DNA of 10,594 bases from Candidatus Woesearchaeota archaeon. Lineage in GTDB: Archaea; Nanobdellota; Nanobdellia; Woesearchaeales; UBA10216. This document shows positions 1 through 5,164 of this stretch, one piece after another; the first letter of the stretch is position 1; each line of letters starts with the position of its first letter. The translations under genes were made by a program, and so were the position numbers. The notes under the pieces are model-generated. The model saw nothing but the letters and a program-made list of their open reading frames with translations, searched no databases and had not been told where the DNA came from. The stretch lies in the NCBI GenBank assembly GCA_013331515.1, contig DUGG01000056.1:1-10594 (forward strand), read 5' to 3'.

Positions 1-184
1 CTTTCCCGGCAAAATGCCTTGAGTCGCCAAGATAGTTTTTTGCCATGGCAAGGAAGTCCGTTGCCGACTTGTATTCTCTGCTGTTTTTGTCTGCAGCGGC
101 TATTTTTGCCAGCGTGAGGGCTTTTTCCGTCATTGCCCAGTACTTGTCCAGCTTGGCTGCCACGTCGTTGCTGATTTCAACCAT
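1..184 (-). CDS. DUF357-like archaeal protein (N-terminal part, runs off the window)
   Basis: The ATG is at 184 on the minus strand and 61 codons are visible before the left edge. The protein begins MVEISNDVAAKLDKYWAMTE and continues as an amphipathic helix-rich sequence with FLAMAKNYLGDSRHFAGK near the visible end. This pattern (a helix with TEKAL, then a D-FL-MAKNYL-D-xHF segment) matches my memory of archaeal DUF357 proteins, which are small helical proteins of unknown function. The C-terminal half, where that family has its most recognisable Ala/Tyr/Gly motif, lies outside the window, so the family call is not final. The start is supported by a TATA-like box at 207-214, about 26 bases upstream, which implies a leaderless transcript. 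It was recognised by direct translation of the minus strand. Confidence 0.6.
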   Translation of the reverse strand, partial: MVEISNDVAAKLDKYWAMTEKALTLAKIAAADKNSREYKSATDFLAMAKNYLGDSRHFAGK

Positions 185-206
185 TACAAAAAACGAAACC
201 GCCAGA

Positions 207-214
207 TTTTAAAA
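207..214 (-). promoter_or_regulatory. TATA box of the DUF357-like gene
   Basis: TTTTAAAA is centred about 26 bases before the ATG at 184 on the minus strand, the spacing expected for an archaeal leaderless promoter. A perfect 10-base palindrome, ATGCATGCAT (224-233), lies just upstream on the minus strand and belongs to dispersed repeat copy A. Confidence 0.5.
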
Positions 215-221
215 GTGTTTT

Positions 222-273
222 GGATGCATGCATTCCGCCTGGTCATCATCATCGGTTCGCACACCAGATTCAT
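222..273 (-). repeat. Dispersed structured repeat, family 2, copy A
   Basis: Read on the minus strand, this 52-base stretch starts ATGAATCTGGTGTGCGAACC and ends GGCGGAATGCATGCATCC. Copy B at 6221-6274 on the plus strand starts with the same 20 bases except one and ends with nearly the same bases (TGCATGCATCC here, TGCACGCATTC there). The middle 10-12 bases differ. The conserved arms CTGGT and ACCAG can pair across the variable middle in both copies, and GTGTGC can pair with GCATGC here or GCACGC in copy B. This is a palindromic dispersed element or part of a structured RNA. It sits just upstream of the DUF357-like promoter. Confidence 0.6.
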
Positions 274-345
274 CAGGCAGTCAAGAACCACCCGAGACAT
301 CACCGTAAACATGAACTTATCGGTTTTATTCAAAGTCTTCGATTT

Positions 346-368
346 GCTTGTTCAGCTTTCTCACAACC
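346..368 (+). repeat. 23-base direct repeat, left copy
   Basis: This 23-base stretch starts GCTTGTTC and ends CTTTCTCACAACC, and matches 935-957 with a single mismatch (A at 354, C at 943). On the minus strand both copies are read in the same frame as V-V-R-K-x-N-K. The two copies are 589 bases apart in the same orientation. Confidence 0.75.
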
Positions 369-407
369 CCTCCGAAAGTCTTCCTTGCAGGCCACGTTTC
401 AACAAAG

Positions 408-415
408 TTTATATG
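408..415 (+). promoter_or_regulatory. TATA box of the phosphatase-like gene
   Basis: TTTATATG is centred about 28 bases before the ATG at 440. The spacing indicates a leaderless transcript and decides in favour of the ATG at 440 over the longer open frame upstream. Confidence 0.5.
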
Positions 416-439
416 GTAAACCTACAAGTTACCGGCTTG

Positions 440-757
440 ATGAAAATACGGTTTATCTGCAACCAGAACCGCAGCAAGACTGCGGAAGAGCTGTTCAGAG
501 ACCGGTTTGAAACCAAATCTGCAGGGCTTTACAATGAAAGGCCAGTAACTGAAAAACAGCTGCAATGGGCTGATGCTGTGGTTGTCATGGAAAAAAAGCA
601 ACTGCATGAGCTTTCCAAGAGGTTTCCCAGGATGTATATGCGAAAACGCATCCTCTCGTTGGATATTCCAGATGCTTACCATTACAACCAACCTGAACTG
701 ATTGAGCTTCTTGAAGGCAAAATCACTGAAAACCTCACTACCTTAGCCACTCGTTAA
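440..757 (+). CDS. Small protein-tyrosine-phosphatase-like protein (COG4551 type) with a shortened P-loop
   Basis: This is a 105-residue protein related to the low-molecular-weight tyrosine phosphatase fold. The start MKIRFICNQN places the phosphate-binding loop at the N-terminus, as in the family. The later elements TKSAGLYNERPVTEKQLQWAD, VVVMEKKQ and LDIPDAYHYNQPELIELL match family blocks, including the Asp-containing DIPD segment that supplies the acid/base. The oddity is the catalytic loop. The family has Cys, five residues, Arg-Ser; here it is C-N-Q-N-R-S, only three residues between Cys12 and Arg16. Two codons appear to be missing in frame, so the loop may not bind phosphate normally. 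The upstream extension in the same frame (215-439) has no family similarity. The start at 440 is backed by a TATA box. The 3' end overlaps the convergent gene at 738-917 by 20 bases. Confidence 0.75.
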   Translation: MKIRFICNQNRSKTAEELFRDRFETKSAGLYNERPVTEKQLQWADAVVVMEKKQLHELSKRFPRMYMRKRILSLDIPDAYHYNQPELIELLEGKITENLTTLATR

Positions 758-917
758 ACTGCTGCATTGTCTCTCCTTTTGACCTGAACGTCTTGGTTCC
801 TGCTACGTCCATTGCAGGCAGCCGTCTGGTTACCTTAAACAGCTTTCCAACAGTGTCCTCAAGTTCTGCAAAGGAAATTTCCCATTGTTTCACAAAATGG
901 CTTCCTGCCTTTCCCAT
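738..917 (-). CDS. Small protein of unknown function, 59 residues
   Basis: ATG at 917, TAG at 738-740. The product starts MGKAGSHFVKQWEISFAELE and ends GETMQQFNEWLR; I do not recognise it. It follows the gene at 921-1169 in the same frame, with TGA then GGA then ATG, so either the two are translationally coupled genes or they are one reading frame split by a nonsense codon. A GAGG-type ribosome-binding stretch overlaps the preceding stop (GTGTGAGGAATG). FV-x2-W near its start loosely recalls FVETW in the orphan fragment at 326-418. Its last 20 bases overlap the convergent phosphatase gene. Confidence 0.5.
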   Translation of the reverse strand: MGKAGSHFVKQWEISFAELEDTVGKLFKVTRRLPAMDVAGTKTFRSKGETMQQFNEWLR

Positions 918-920
918 TCC

Positions 921-1169
921 TCACACAAACCCCGGCTTGTTCCGCTTTCTCACAACCACAACCAATTCCATGTCAAGCTCCAAGTTGTAGAAGATGACCC
1001 AATTGTTGAATTCTGAACGGCTGTTCAGCTTCATGAGCTCAAAGTTGTATTTTCCGGCTATTTCAAATATCTCCGGCTTGAAAGTGCAGGCAAGCCTCTG
1101 GAAATCCTCCTTGTAGACGTCAAAGTCAAGGATGCTGTTGTTGACAAGGATGAATTTTGGTTTCTTCAT
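921..1169 (-). CDS. Small protein of unknown function, 82 residues
   Basis: ATG at 1169, TGA at 921-923. The product begins MKKPKFILVNNSILDFDVYK, continues with a mixed helix/strand sequence rich in aromatic and charged residues (SEFNNWVIFYNLELDMEL) and ends VVVVRKRNKPGFV. No family is recognised. A TATA-like TATTTAA (1194-1200 read on the minus strand) is about 28 bases upstream of the ATG, fitting a leaderless start. The codons for its end carry the right copy of the 23-base direct repeat. The next codons after the stop (GGA ATG) open the 59-residue gene in the same frame, so it may once have been longer. Confidence 0.6.
   Translation of the reverse strand: MKKPKFILVNNSILDFDVYKEDFQRLACTFKPEIFEIAGKYNFELMKLNSRSEFNNWVIFYNLELDMELVVVVRKRNKPGFV
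935..957 (+). repeat. 23-base direct repeat, right copy
   Basis: This is the partner of 346-368, with one mismatch in 23 bases. It lies inside the 3' end of the gene at 921-1169 and encodes VVRKRNK on the minus strand. Confidence 0.75.
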
Positions 1170-1193
1170 ATGGACATTGGCATCATAACTTGC

Positions 1194-1200
1194 TTAAATA
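1194..1200 (-). promoter_or_regulatory. TATA box of the gene at 921-1169
   Basis: TATTTAA on the minus strand is centred about 28 bases before the ATG at 1169. From here to 1354 I see no confident gene. A short 9-base tandem duplication, GGCGCTGCA twice, lies at 1261-1278. Confidence 0.45.
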
Positions 1201-1329
1201 CCGCAGCCGGGCACATGTCCAGTGCCAGTGCCCCCAAAAAAGTTGGAGGGGCGGAATCCGGGCGCTGCAGGCGCTGCAAAGCCAATACGCAATTCTTCCG
1301 GAAATGTCCAGTGGTTTTTGCGGCAGGCA

Positions 1330-1344
1330 CCGTAAAGATTACGG
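1330..1344 (-). terminator. Hairpin just past the 81-residue membrane-protein gene
   Basis: CCGTAA and TTACGG form a perfect 6-base stem with a 3-base loop, 10 bases past the stop at 1355. There is no strong T tract on the minus strand, so it may be an RNA end structure rather than a true terminator. Confidence 0.35.
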
Positions 1345-1354
1345 CAAGGGCAGC

Positions 1355-1600
1355 CTAGAATGGGTTGCCAAATCCAACAAAAGCCAACATGGCGTGAAGG
1401 AAAACGGAAAGCAGGAACAACCGCCAGTACCAGCAATGATTGCGGTAGAATACCATGAACCACTTCTGGCGCTGAAGAACCTGAGGCCGCCAGCCAAGGA
1501 TGCACCTACAACTGAAAAGAACAAGCATAAGTCCAACAATATTGACAATCCCAAGAACAAACGCAATCCTAACAGCAAGCAACTGGTCAATAAGGGCCAT
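1355..1600 (-). CDS. Small membrane protein with Cys/His motifs, 81 residues
   Basis: ATG at 1600 and TAG at 1355-1357. The protein has two hydrophobic segments, about residues 10-29 (RIAFVLGIVNIVGLMLVLFS) and 58-76 (YWRLFLLSVFLHAMLAFVG), and a basic aromatic loop between them. SCRC (30-33), HC (55-56) and a His at 69 in the second segment could bind a metal or haem, but this is inference. The topology suggests a short two-helix inner-membrane protein with the basic loop in the cytoplasm. I recall similar small SCRC-containing proteins in DPANN genomes but cannot name a family. The start at 1600 is chosen because a TATA box lies about 26 bases upstream and a GAGGAG stretch precedes it; a GTG at 1612 is in frame but less likely. 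It is divergent from the membrane-protein gene at 1694. Confidence 0.65.
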   Translation of the reverse strand: MALIDQLLAVRIAFVLGIVNIVGLMLVLFSCRCILGWRPQVLQRQKWFMVFYRNHCWYWRLFLLSVFLHAMLAFVGFGNPF

Positions 1601-1622
1601 GCCTCTCCTCACGCCAAGGTCA

Positions 1623-1630
1623 TTTATAAA
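1623..1630 (-). promoter_or_regulatory. TATA box for the minus-strand membrane gene
   Basis: TTTATAAA on the minus strand is centred about 26 bases before the ATG at 1600. It forms a back-to-back promoter pair with the plus-strand TATA at 1662-1669, so the two membrane genes may be co-controlled. Confidence 0.55.
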
Positions 1631-1661
1631 GTTAACCCGAAGCTGCTCTGGTTATGTCAAT

Positions 1662-1669
1662 CTTTATAA
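1662..1669 (+). promoter_or_regulatory. TATA box for the plus-strand membrane gene
   Basis: CTTTATAA is centred about 28 bases before the ATG at 1694, consistent with a leaderless transcript. Confidence 0.55.
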
Positions 1670-1693
1670 GCTGCGTGGTGCCGAAAGCGGGGC

Positions 1694-2191
1694 ATGCAGT
1701 TTTTGGTTGAATTCACAAAGGACCTTGCCAGTTTGACGTACAGAGACATAGCGCGCCGTGGACTGGTGACTCCTTTCATCATGTTCCTCTCTTTCCTCAC
1801 GGCATTTGCAGTGACAAGGATAACAGCTTACGTCTTCCCGTCAGTCAATCTTGTCATAGGCAAGTACCACATTCACCATTTCTATTATGGGATAGCACTC
1901 CTCATCATCTCAAACTGGACTGCGCTGATAACGAACCGCCAGGGACCCAGGATTATCGCGGCCGTCCTCTTCGGCGTTGGGCTGGGAATACTGGCCGATG
2001 AAGCAGGGCTTCTGCTCACCTGCACCTCCCCGCTGACCCTCCAGTGCAATTACAACGCAAGAATAACGCTTGACATCTTTGTAGTGCTTGTTGGGGCATT
2101 CCTCTCTGTACTTTATCTCGTGCCTGCCCTGAGAGGATTCAGGATGCTGGCAAAGCATGCGCACAGGATAGTCAATGACAAATTAAGATAG
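1694..2191 (+). CDS. Polytopic membrane protein with HIHHF and DE motifs, 165 residues
   Basis: A complete gene with its start fixed by a TATA box 28 bases upstream. About four transmembrane segments are visible: residues 25-48, 63-79, 86-104 and 126-146. Between the first two lies GKYHIHHFYYG (57-66), and the third contains GLGILADEAG (96-105). A His-x-His-His motif next to one membrane face and an Asp-Glu pair inside a following helix recur in prokaryotic integral membrane proteins of unknown function that I recall, and could form a metal or proton site; that role is inference. R85 follows the second helix in the NRQGPR loop, and the C-terminus is basic (HAHRIVNDKLR), placing it in the cytoplasm by the positive-inside rule. 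Nothing in the neighbourhood explains its substrate. A T-rich run at 2194-2206 follows the stop. Confidence 0.75.
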   Translation: MQFLVEFTKDLASLTYRDIARRGLVTPFIMFLSFLTAFAVTRITAYVFPSVNLVIGKYHIHHFYYGIALLIISNWTALITNRQGPRIIAAVLFGVGLGILADEAGLLLTCTSPLTLQCNYNARITLDIFVVLVGAFLSVLYLVPALRGFRMLAKHAHRIVNDKLR

Positions 2192-2193
2192 CC

Positions 2194-2206
2194 CTTTATT
2201 CTTTTT
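2194..2206 (+). terminator. T-rich terminator after the 165-residue membrane gene
   Basis: CTTTATTCTTTTT begins 3 bases after the stop codon, typical of archaeal T-rich termination without a hairpin. Confidence 0.45.
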
Positions 2207-2214
2207 GGAATAAT

Positions 2215-2228
2215 ATTGTCAGGACAAT
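2215..2228. promoter_or_regulatory. Palindrome abutting the metK TATA box, candidate operator
   Basis: ATTGTC-AG-GACAAT is a perfect 6-base inverted repeat with a 2-base centre. It occupies the TFB-recognition (BRE) position directly before the TATA box, where a bound dimeric regulator would block initiation. The regulator is unknown. Confidence 0.4.
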
Positions 2229-2237
2229 TTATAAAAG
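2228..2237 (+). promoter_or_regulatory. TATA box of metK
   Basis: TTTATAAAAG lies about 54 bases before the start, predicting a transcript start near 2259 and a leader of about 28 bases. This leadered layout differs from the leaderless genes around it. Confidence 0.55.
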
Positions 2238-2269
2238 GGAATAAGGGCACCGCTTTCAAAGGCAAAGTA

Positions 2270-2276
2270 GGAGGTG
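2270..2276 (+). promoter_or_regulatory. Shine-Dalgarno site of metK
   Basis: GGAGGTG ends 10 bases before the ATG at 2287. It decides the start and is a strong anti-16S match. Confidence 0.6.
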
Positions 2277-2286
2277 TGTTTGAAAA

Positions 2287-3432
2287 ATGGCAAAAATAAA
2301 TTATGTCACATCTGAAAGTGTTACCGAAGGGCATCCGGACAAGATTTGCGACCAAATCAGCGACGCCATACTTGACTGTTTACTGGCGCAAGATCCTTAC
2401 TCAAGGGTAGCTGTCGAATGCATGACAACCACAGGCTCGATAATGGTTGCAGGTGAAGTAACAACTCACGGCTTTGCCGACGTGCAGGGAATAGCGCGAA
2501 GAAAACTTCGCGAAATAGGCTACACAGACCCAAGGTTCGGGATAGACTGCGAGGATGCTGGCGTATGGGTATCGATACACGGCCAAAGCCCAGACATAGC
2601 CCAGGGCGTCAACAAGGAAGGAGCCGGAGACCAGGGAATGATGTACGGCTTTGCCACAAATGAAACGCCTGAACTGATGCCATTGCCGATAATGCTCGCG
2701 CACAAGCTAACACGGAGGCTTGCCGAAGTCAGGAAAACAGGCCTGATAGACCACATAGGGCCTGACGGCAAAAGCCAGGTCAGCATAGAATACCACGATG
2801 GCGTGCCGAAAAGGGCAAGCGCAATCGTGATAGCCGCCCAGCACACAGATGACGCGCAGGAAGACTGGCTGAAGCAGGAAATACTCGAGAAGGTAATAAA
2901 GCCAGTATGCGGAAAATACTTTGATGTCAACACCAAGGTGCACATAAACGCCACAGGCAAGTTTGTCATTGGCGGCCCAGAAGGCGACACTGGAGTCACA
3001 GGAAGGAAGATAATCGTTGACACTTATGGAGGTGTTGGCAGGCACGGCGGAGGGGCATTCTCGGGAAAAGACCCCACAAAGGTTGATAGGTCAGGAGCCT
3101 ACGCTGCCAGATGGGTTGCAAAAAACATCGTTGCAGCCGGCCTTGCCGATAAATGCGAGGTTCAGCTTTCCTACTGCATAGGAATTGCCGAGCCAACATC
3201 AATCAATGTGGACTGCCTTGGAACAGCCAAGGTTGACGAGGAAAAGATTGTTGCCGCGGTCAGGAAGCACTTCAAGCTAACGCCAAGATGGATTATTGAC
3301 ACTCTCCAACTGAGAAGGGCAATATACCAAAAGGCGGCGGCATACGGCCATTTTGGCAGGAACGACCAGGACTTCACCTGGGAAAGCACTGACAAGGCAG
3401 AGCTGCTGAGGAAGGAGTGCGGGCTTGCGTAA
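2287..3432 (+). CDS. metK: S-adenosylmethionine synthetase, bacterial type
   Basis: The enzyme joins methionine and ATP to make S-adenosylmethionine, phosphate and diphosphate in the cytoplasm, supplying methyl groups for tRNA, rRNA and other methylation. The 381 residues match the usual bacterial length of about 384. Diagnostic blocks are intact: [18 protein letters not shown] near 13-30 with the catalytic His16, [15 protein letters not shown] at 112-126 over the adenosine site, and [20 protein letters not shown] at 254-273 with the phosphate-binding Lys and Asp residues. Most archaea use a very divergent archaeal synthetase instead, so this bacterial form points to an old transfer, as seen in some DPANN lineages. 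The gene stands alone, with its own TATA box, palindrome, ribosome-binding site and T-rich terminator. Nothing is missing from the active-site motifs. Confidence 0.97.
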   Translation: MAKINYVTSESVTEGHPDKICDQISDAILDCLLAQDPYSRVAVECMTTTGSIMVAGEVTTHGFADVQGIARRKLREIGYTDPRFGIDCEDAGVWVSIHGQSPDIAQGVNKEGAGDQGMMYGFATNETPELMPLPIMLAHKLTRRLAEVRKTGLIDHIGPDGKSQVSIEYHDGVPKRASAIVIAAQHTDDAQEDWLKQEILEKVIKPVCGKYFDVNTKVHINATGKFVIGGPEGDTGVTGRKIIVDTYGGVGRHGGGAFSGKDPTKVDRSGAYAARWVAKNIVAAGLADKCEVQLSYCIGIAEPTSINVDCLGTAKVDEEKIVAAVRKHFKLTPRWIIDTLQLRRAIYQKAAAYGHFGRNDQDFTWESTDKAELLRKECGLA

Positions 3433-3446
3433 CAGGCAAGCGCCAG

Positions 3447-3462
3447 CTTTCTTTTTCTTCCC
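3447..3462 (+). terminator. T/C-rich terminator of metK
   Basis: The pyrimidine run CTTTCTTTTTCTTCCC begins 15 bases after the stop. It is followed by an imperfect hairpin (TTGGGTCC at 3463-3470 against GGACCAA at 3481-3487, one bulged G). Confidence 0.5.
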
Positions 3463-3498
3463 TTGGGTCCAGTCTGGACAGGACCAATCCACAAAGCA

Positions 3499-3506
3499 TT
3501 TAAATA
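3499..3506 (+). promoter_or_regulatory. TATA box upstream of the candidate small RNA
   Basis: TTTAAATA is centred near 3503 with purines after it. It predicts initiation near 3529-3530, just before the first long inverted repeat. A short inverted repeat, TTCAC-TATG-GTGAA (3513-3526), lies between. Confidence 0.4.
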
Positions 3507-3529
3507 AAAAGGTTCACTATGGTGAATTT

Positions 3530-3617
3530 ATAGGCACGGACATTAATTTCCGTAGTAGTTAACCGTGCCCATATTCGGCGGACTTTACAAGTTTTATACG
3601 ATTATTAAAGTCCGCCG
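3530..3617 (+). ncRNA. Candidate two-hairpin small RNA
   Basis: No protein is encoded here. Two perfect inverted repeats follow each other: GGCACGG (3533-3539) with CCGTGCC (3563-3569), and the 12-base CGGCGGACTTTA (3576-3587) with TAAAGTCCGCCG (3606-3617), loop 18. They begin within a few bases of the transcript start predicted by the TATA box at 3499-3506. ACGGA (3536-3540) can also pair with TCCGT (3549-3553), so the first hairpin has an alternative fold. This suggests a structured RNA of about 90 nucleotides, or the leader of the following gene. No match to tRNA, RNase P, SRP or box C/D motifs was seen. DNA operators are the alternative. Confidence 0.4.
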
Positions 3618-3637
3618 CTATGCAGGATTGGACAACA

Positions 3638-3645
3638 TTTAAAAA
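3638..3645 (+). promoter_or_regulatory. TATA box of the 491-residue gene
   Basis: TTTAAAAA is centred about 31 bases before the ATG at 3673. It supports initiation at or just before that codon, while ATGs at 3688 and 3691 remain possible starts. Confidence 0.4.
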
Positions 3646-3672
3646 CGCCCTGAAATTCCCCTGCCAGGGTGT

Positions 3673-5148
3673 ATGTGGGGTAAACTGATGATGGTAGGTA
3701 CACTGGCTGAAAGGGAACTTTTTGATGCAATTGCGCACCTCGCATCTGGCGTAGAAGCACGGCTTCAGCTTGTGGTAGGAAGCCTAAGGAACTGCTACGG
3801 AAGGGATGACAACGAATCAAGAAGCAATATAGAAGCAGCAATGGCTGTTCTGCAAAATGACATGGAGAAATTGCCTCCGGGAATAAATTTTGTCACTGAA
3901 CAGGCAAGGGACGGTGTATACATCACATCAGGCAATCTTCTCGCAATTAAGACATTTCCAACATACCAACAGGCAAGACATGTGCACCTGCTTAGCGGAT
4001 GGCTTAAAAACCGCAGCGCGCAAACAGAACCCACAAGCGGCCAGAAATACCTGCAGGTTCCTGAAACGAGATGGCATTTGCAGATAGGTGACCGGGGAAT
4101 CTTGTTCATGGAAGGCATACCGGGAAAAGACATCATACACGTCCTGCCAGAACTGAGTGAAGCGGCTAAAAATGGTTCTGAAGCCGCCGTGCAGGCAAAA
4201 CAGTCGCTCAGGTGGGCAGTCCTCAACAATCTGGCATGGTGGCAGGTGGTATCAGAAGAAGCAGCGAAAGAGTTTGGCAACTACCAGATGAAACCAGAGA
4301 TGATAAGGCAGTTTGTCACCAGGGCGTTTGAAGGCAGCATTGATGCCCTGAAAAAATTCACGAATTACAAAGTGACTGCTAAACAAGAGAGCTCGGTAAG
4401 AGAAGCAGGCAGGACCCTTGCCGACCTGATAAGCGAAAAACCTGCGTGGGCCATTGACCTTGGGCTCAGAAACGTCAGGTTGAAAATGGAAAACCCAAAC
4501 CAACCCGTGGAACAGTATATTCAAACGCTTAATACGCTCTACAAAGGCGACCCTGGAATTCCAGGCGGAGTGACACAAGCGCTTTACGAACTGGACATAC
4601 CTTCTGGATGGAATACCGCCCACTGGACAAGGGACATTGCCAGATATGCATTTGCCCCTCAAAACCCCGAAGAGAGGGAAGAAGCAGTCAGGGACGCACT
4701 CTATGTTTTGCGAATGACAGAATACCTGAAAGAGTCTGACTTAGAAAGGAAGATGCTACTGGAAATAGCACTGAACTCTTTCAGACGGAAGGCAACAAAA
4801 GCAGGAATTGCACACAAACAGCTAGGAGAACTTGAACGGGATGTTTACATATCAGGCGCGGCTGAAGCGGCAAGGATGACCGGCTTCATACCCGCAGGCT
4901 TCCTGAGCAAGATTCAGGGAATGCTAAACGGAAGACTTCCAAGAAGCTCGACAGAAAGCGAGTTACATTCAAAATACGCTGAACTTATCGCAGAGACCAG
5001 AAAGTGGGCTGCATCCGGATTGGCGACTATAGACTATCTTGACATGGGAAAAGCCGCTTCCGGAGCAAGGTTCTTATTCAACGCGTGGATGGAAGCGTCC
5101 GTAGAATCGGATAAGCTCCCTCAGTACGAAAGGTTCATGAAGGTATAG
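3673..5148 (+). CDS. Uncharacterised protein with a possible degenerate kinase (APH-like) fold, 491 residues
   Basis: A large soluble protein with no signal peptide or membrane helix. I do not recognise it as a named family. Several points resemble a protein-kinase/aminoglycoside-phosphotransferase fold. A strand-turn-strand with LLAIKTF puts Lys93 where the ATP-binding Lys sits. RGILFMEGIPGKDI (141-154) resembles the hinge strand. WAIDLGLRN (259-267) gives Asp262 and Asn267 with the catalytic-loop spacing D-x4-N. Later HWTRDIARYAF (317-327) recalls the C-lobe Asp after the activation segment. No clear DFG-type metal-binding motif follows the loop, and the catalytic His/Tyr before Asp is replaced by Ile, so activity is doubtful. 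The C-terminal 150 residues are helical and basic. It is convergent with the histidine phosphatase 16 bases downstream. The start could be 3688 or 3691 instead. The kinase assignment is an inference. Confidence 0.7.
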   Translation: MWGKLMMVGTLAERELFDAIAHLASGVEARLQLVVGSLRNCYGRDDNESRSNIEAAMAVLQNDMEKLPPGINFVTEQARDGVYITSGNLLAIKTFPTYQQARHVHLLSGWLKNRSAQTEPTSGQKYLQVPETRWHLQIGDRGILFMEGIPGKDIIHVLPELSEAAKNGSEAAVQAKQSLRWAVLNNLAWWQVVSEEAAKEFGNYQMKPEMIRQFVTRAFEGSIDALKKFTNYKVTAKQESSVREAGRTLADLISEKPAWAIDLGLRNVRLKMENPNQPVEQYIQTLNTLYKGDPGIPGGVTQALYELDIPSGWNTAHWTRDIARYAFAPQNPEEREEAVRDALYVLRMTEYLKESDLERKMLLEIALNSFRRKATKAGIAHKQLGELERDVYISGAAEAARMTGFIPAGFLSKIQGMLNGRLPRSSTESELHSKYAELIAETRKWAASGLATIDYLDMGKAASGARFLFNAWMEASVESDKLPQYERFMKV

Positions 5149-5164
5149 GATTTTCATAAAAAGC

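Larger units (their letters stand above)
326..418 (-). pseudogene. Orphan C-terminal coding fragment
   Basis: The minus strand is open from just after a TAG to a TAA at 326. It encodes about 30 residues including INFVETWPARKTFGG and VVRKLNKQIEDFE. No ATG, GTG or TTG precedes the conserved part in frame, and upstream it runs under the phosphatase gene, so it cannot be a normal complete gene. Its VVRKxNK segment shares 22 of 23 bases with the end of the gene at 921-1169. It therefore looks like a displaced or leftover 3' end of that gene or a relative. It could also be a chance open frame, although the codons resemble those of neighbouring genes. Confidence 0.4.

Noticed and set aside
921..923. 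TGA recoded as an amino acid
   Set aside because: TGA ends other well-defined genes in this window (histidine phosphatase, AbrB-PhoU, aldolase), so it is a normal stop here.
1215..1358. Short plus-strand frame with CRRC and KC, a possible zinc ribbon
   Set aside because: Only three cysteines, no family similarity, and the nearby TATA box fits the minus-strand gene at 1169 far better than this start.
1157..1669. A 170-codon plus-strand open frame
   Set aside because: It lies opposite the 81-residue membrane-protein gene, is rich in Lys, Asn and Pro with no motifs, and has no promoter; the minus-strand frame has clear membrane helices and a TATA box.
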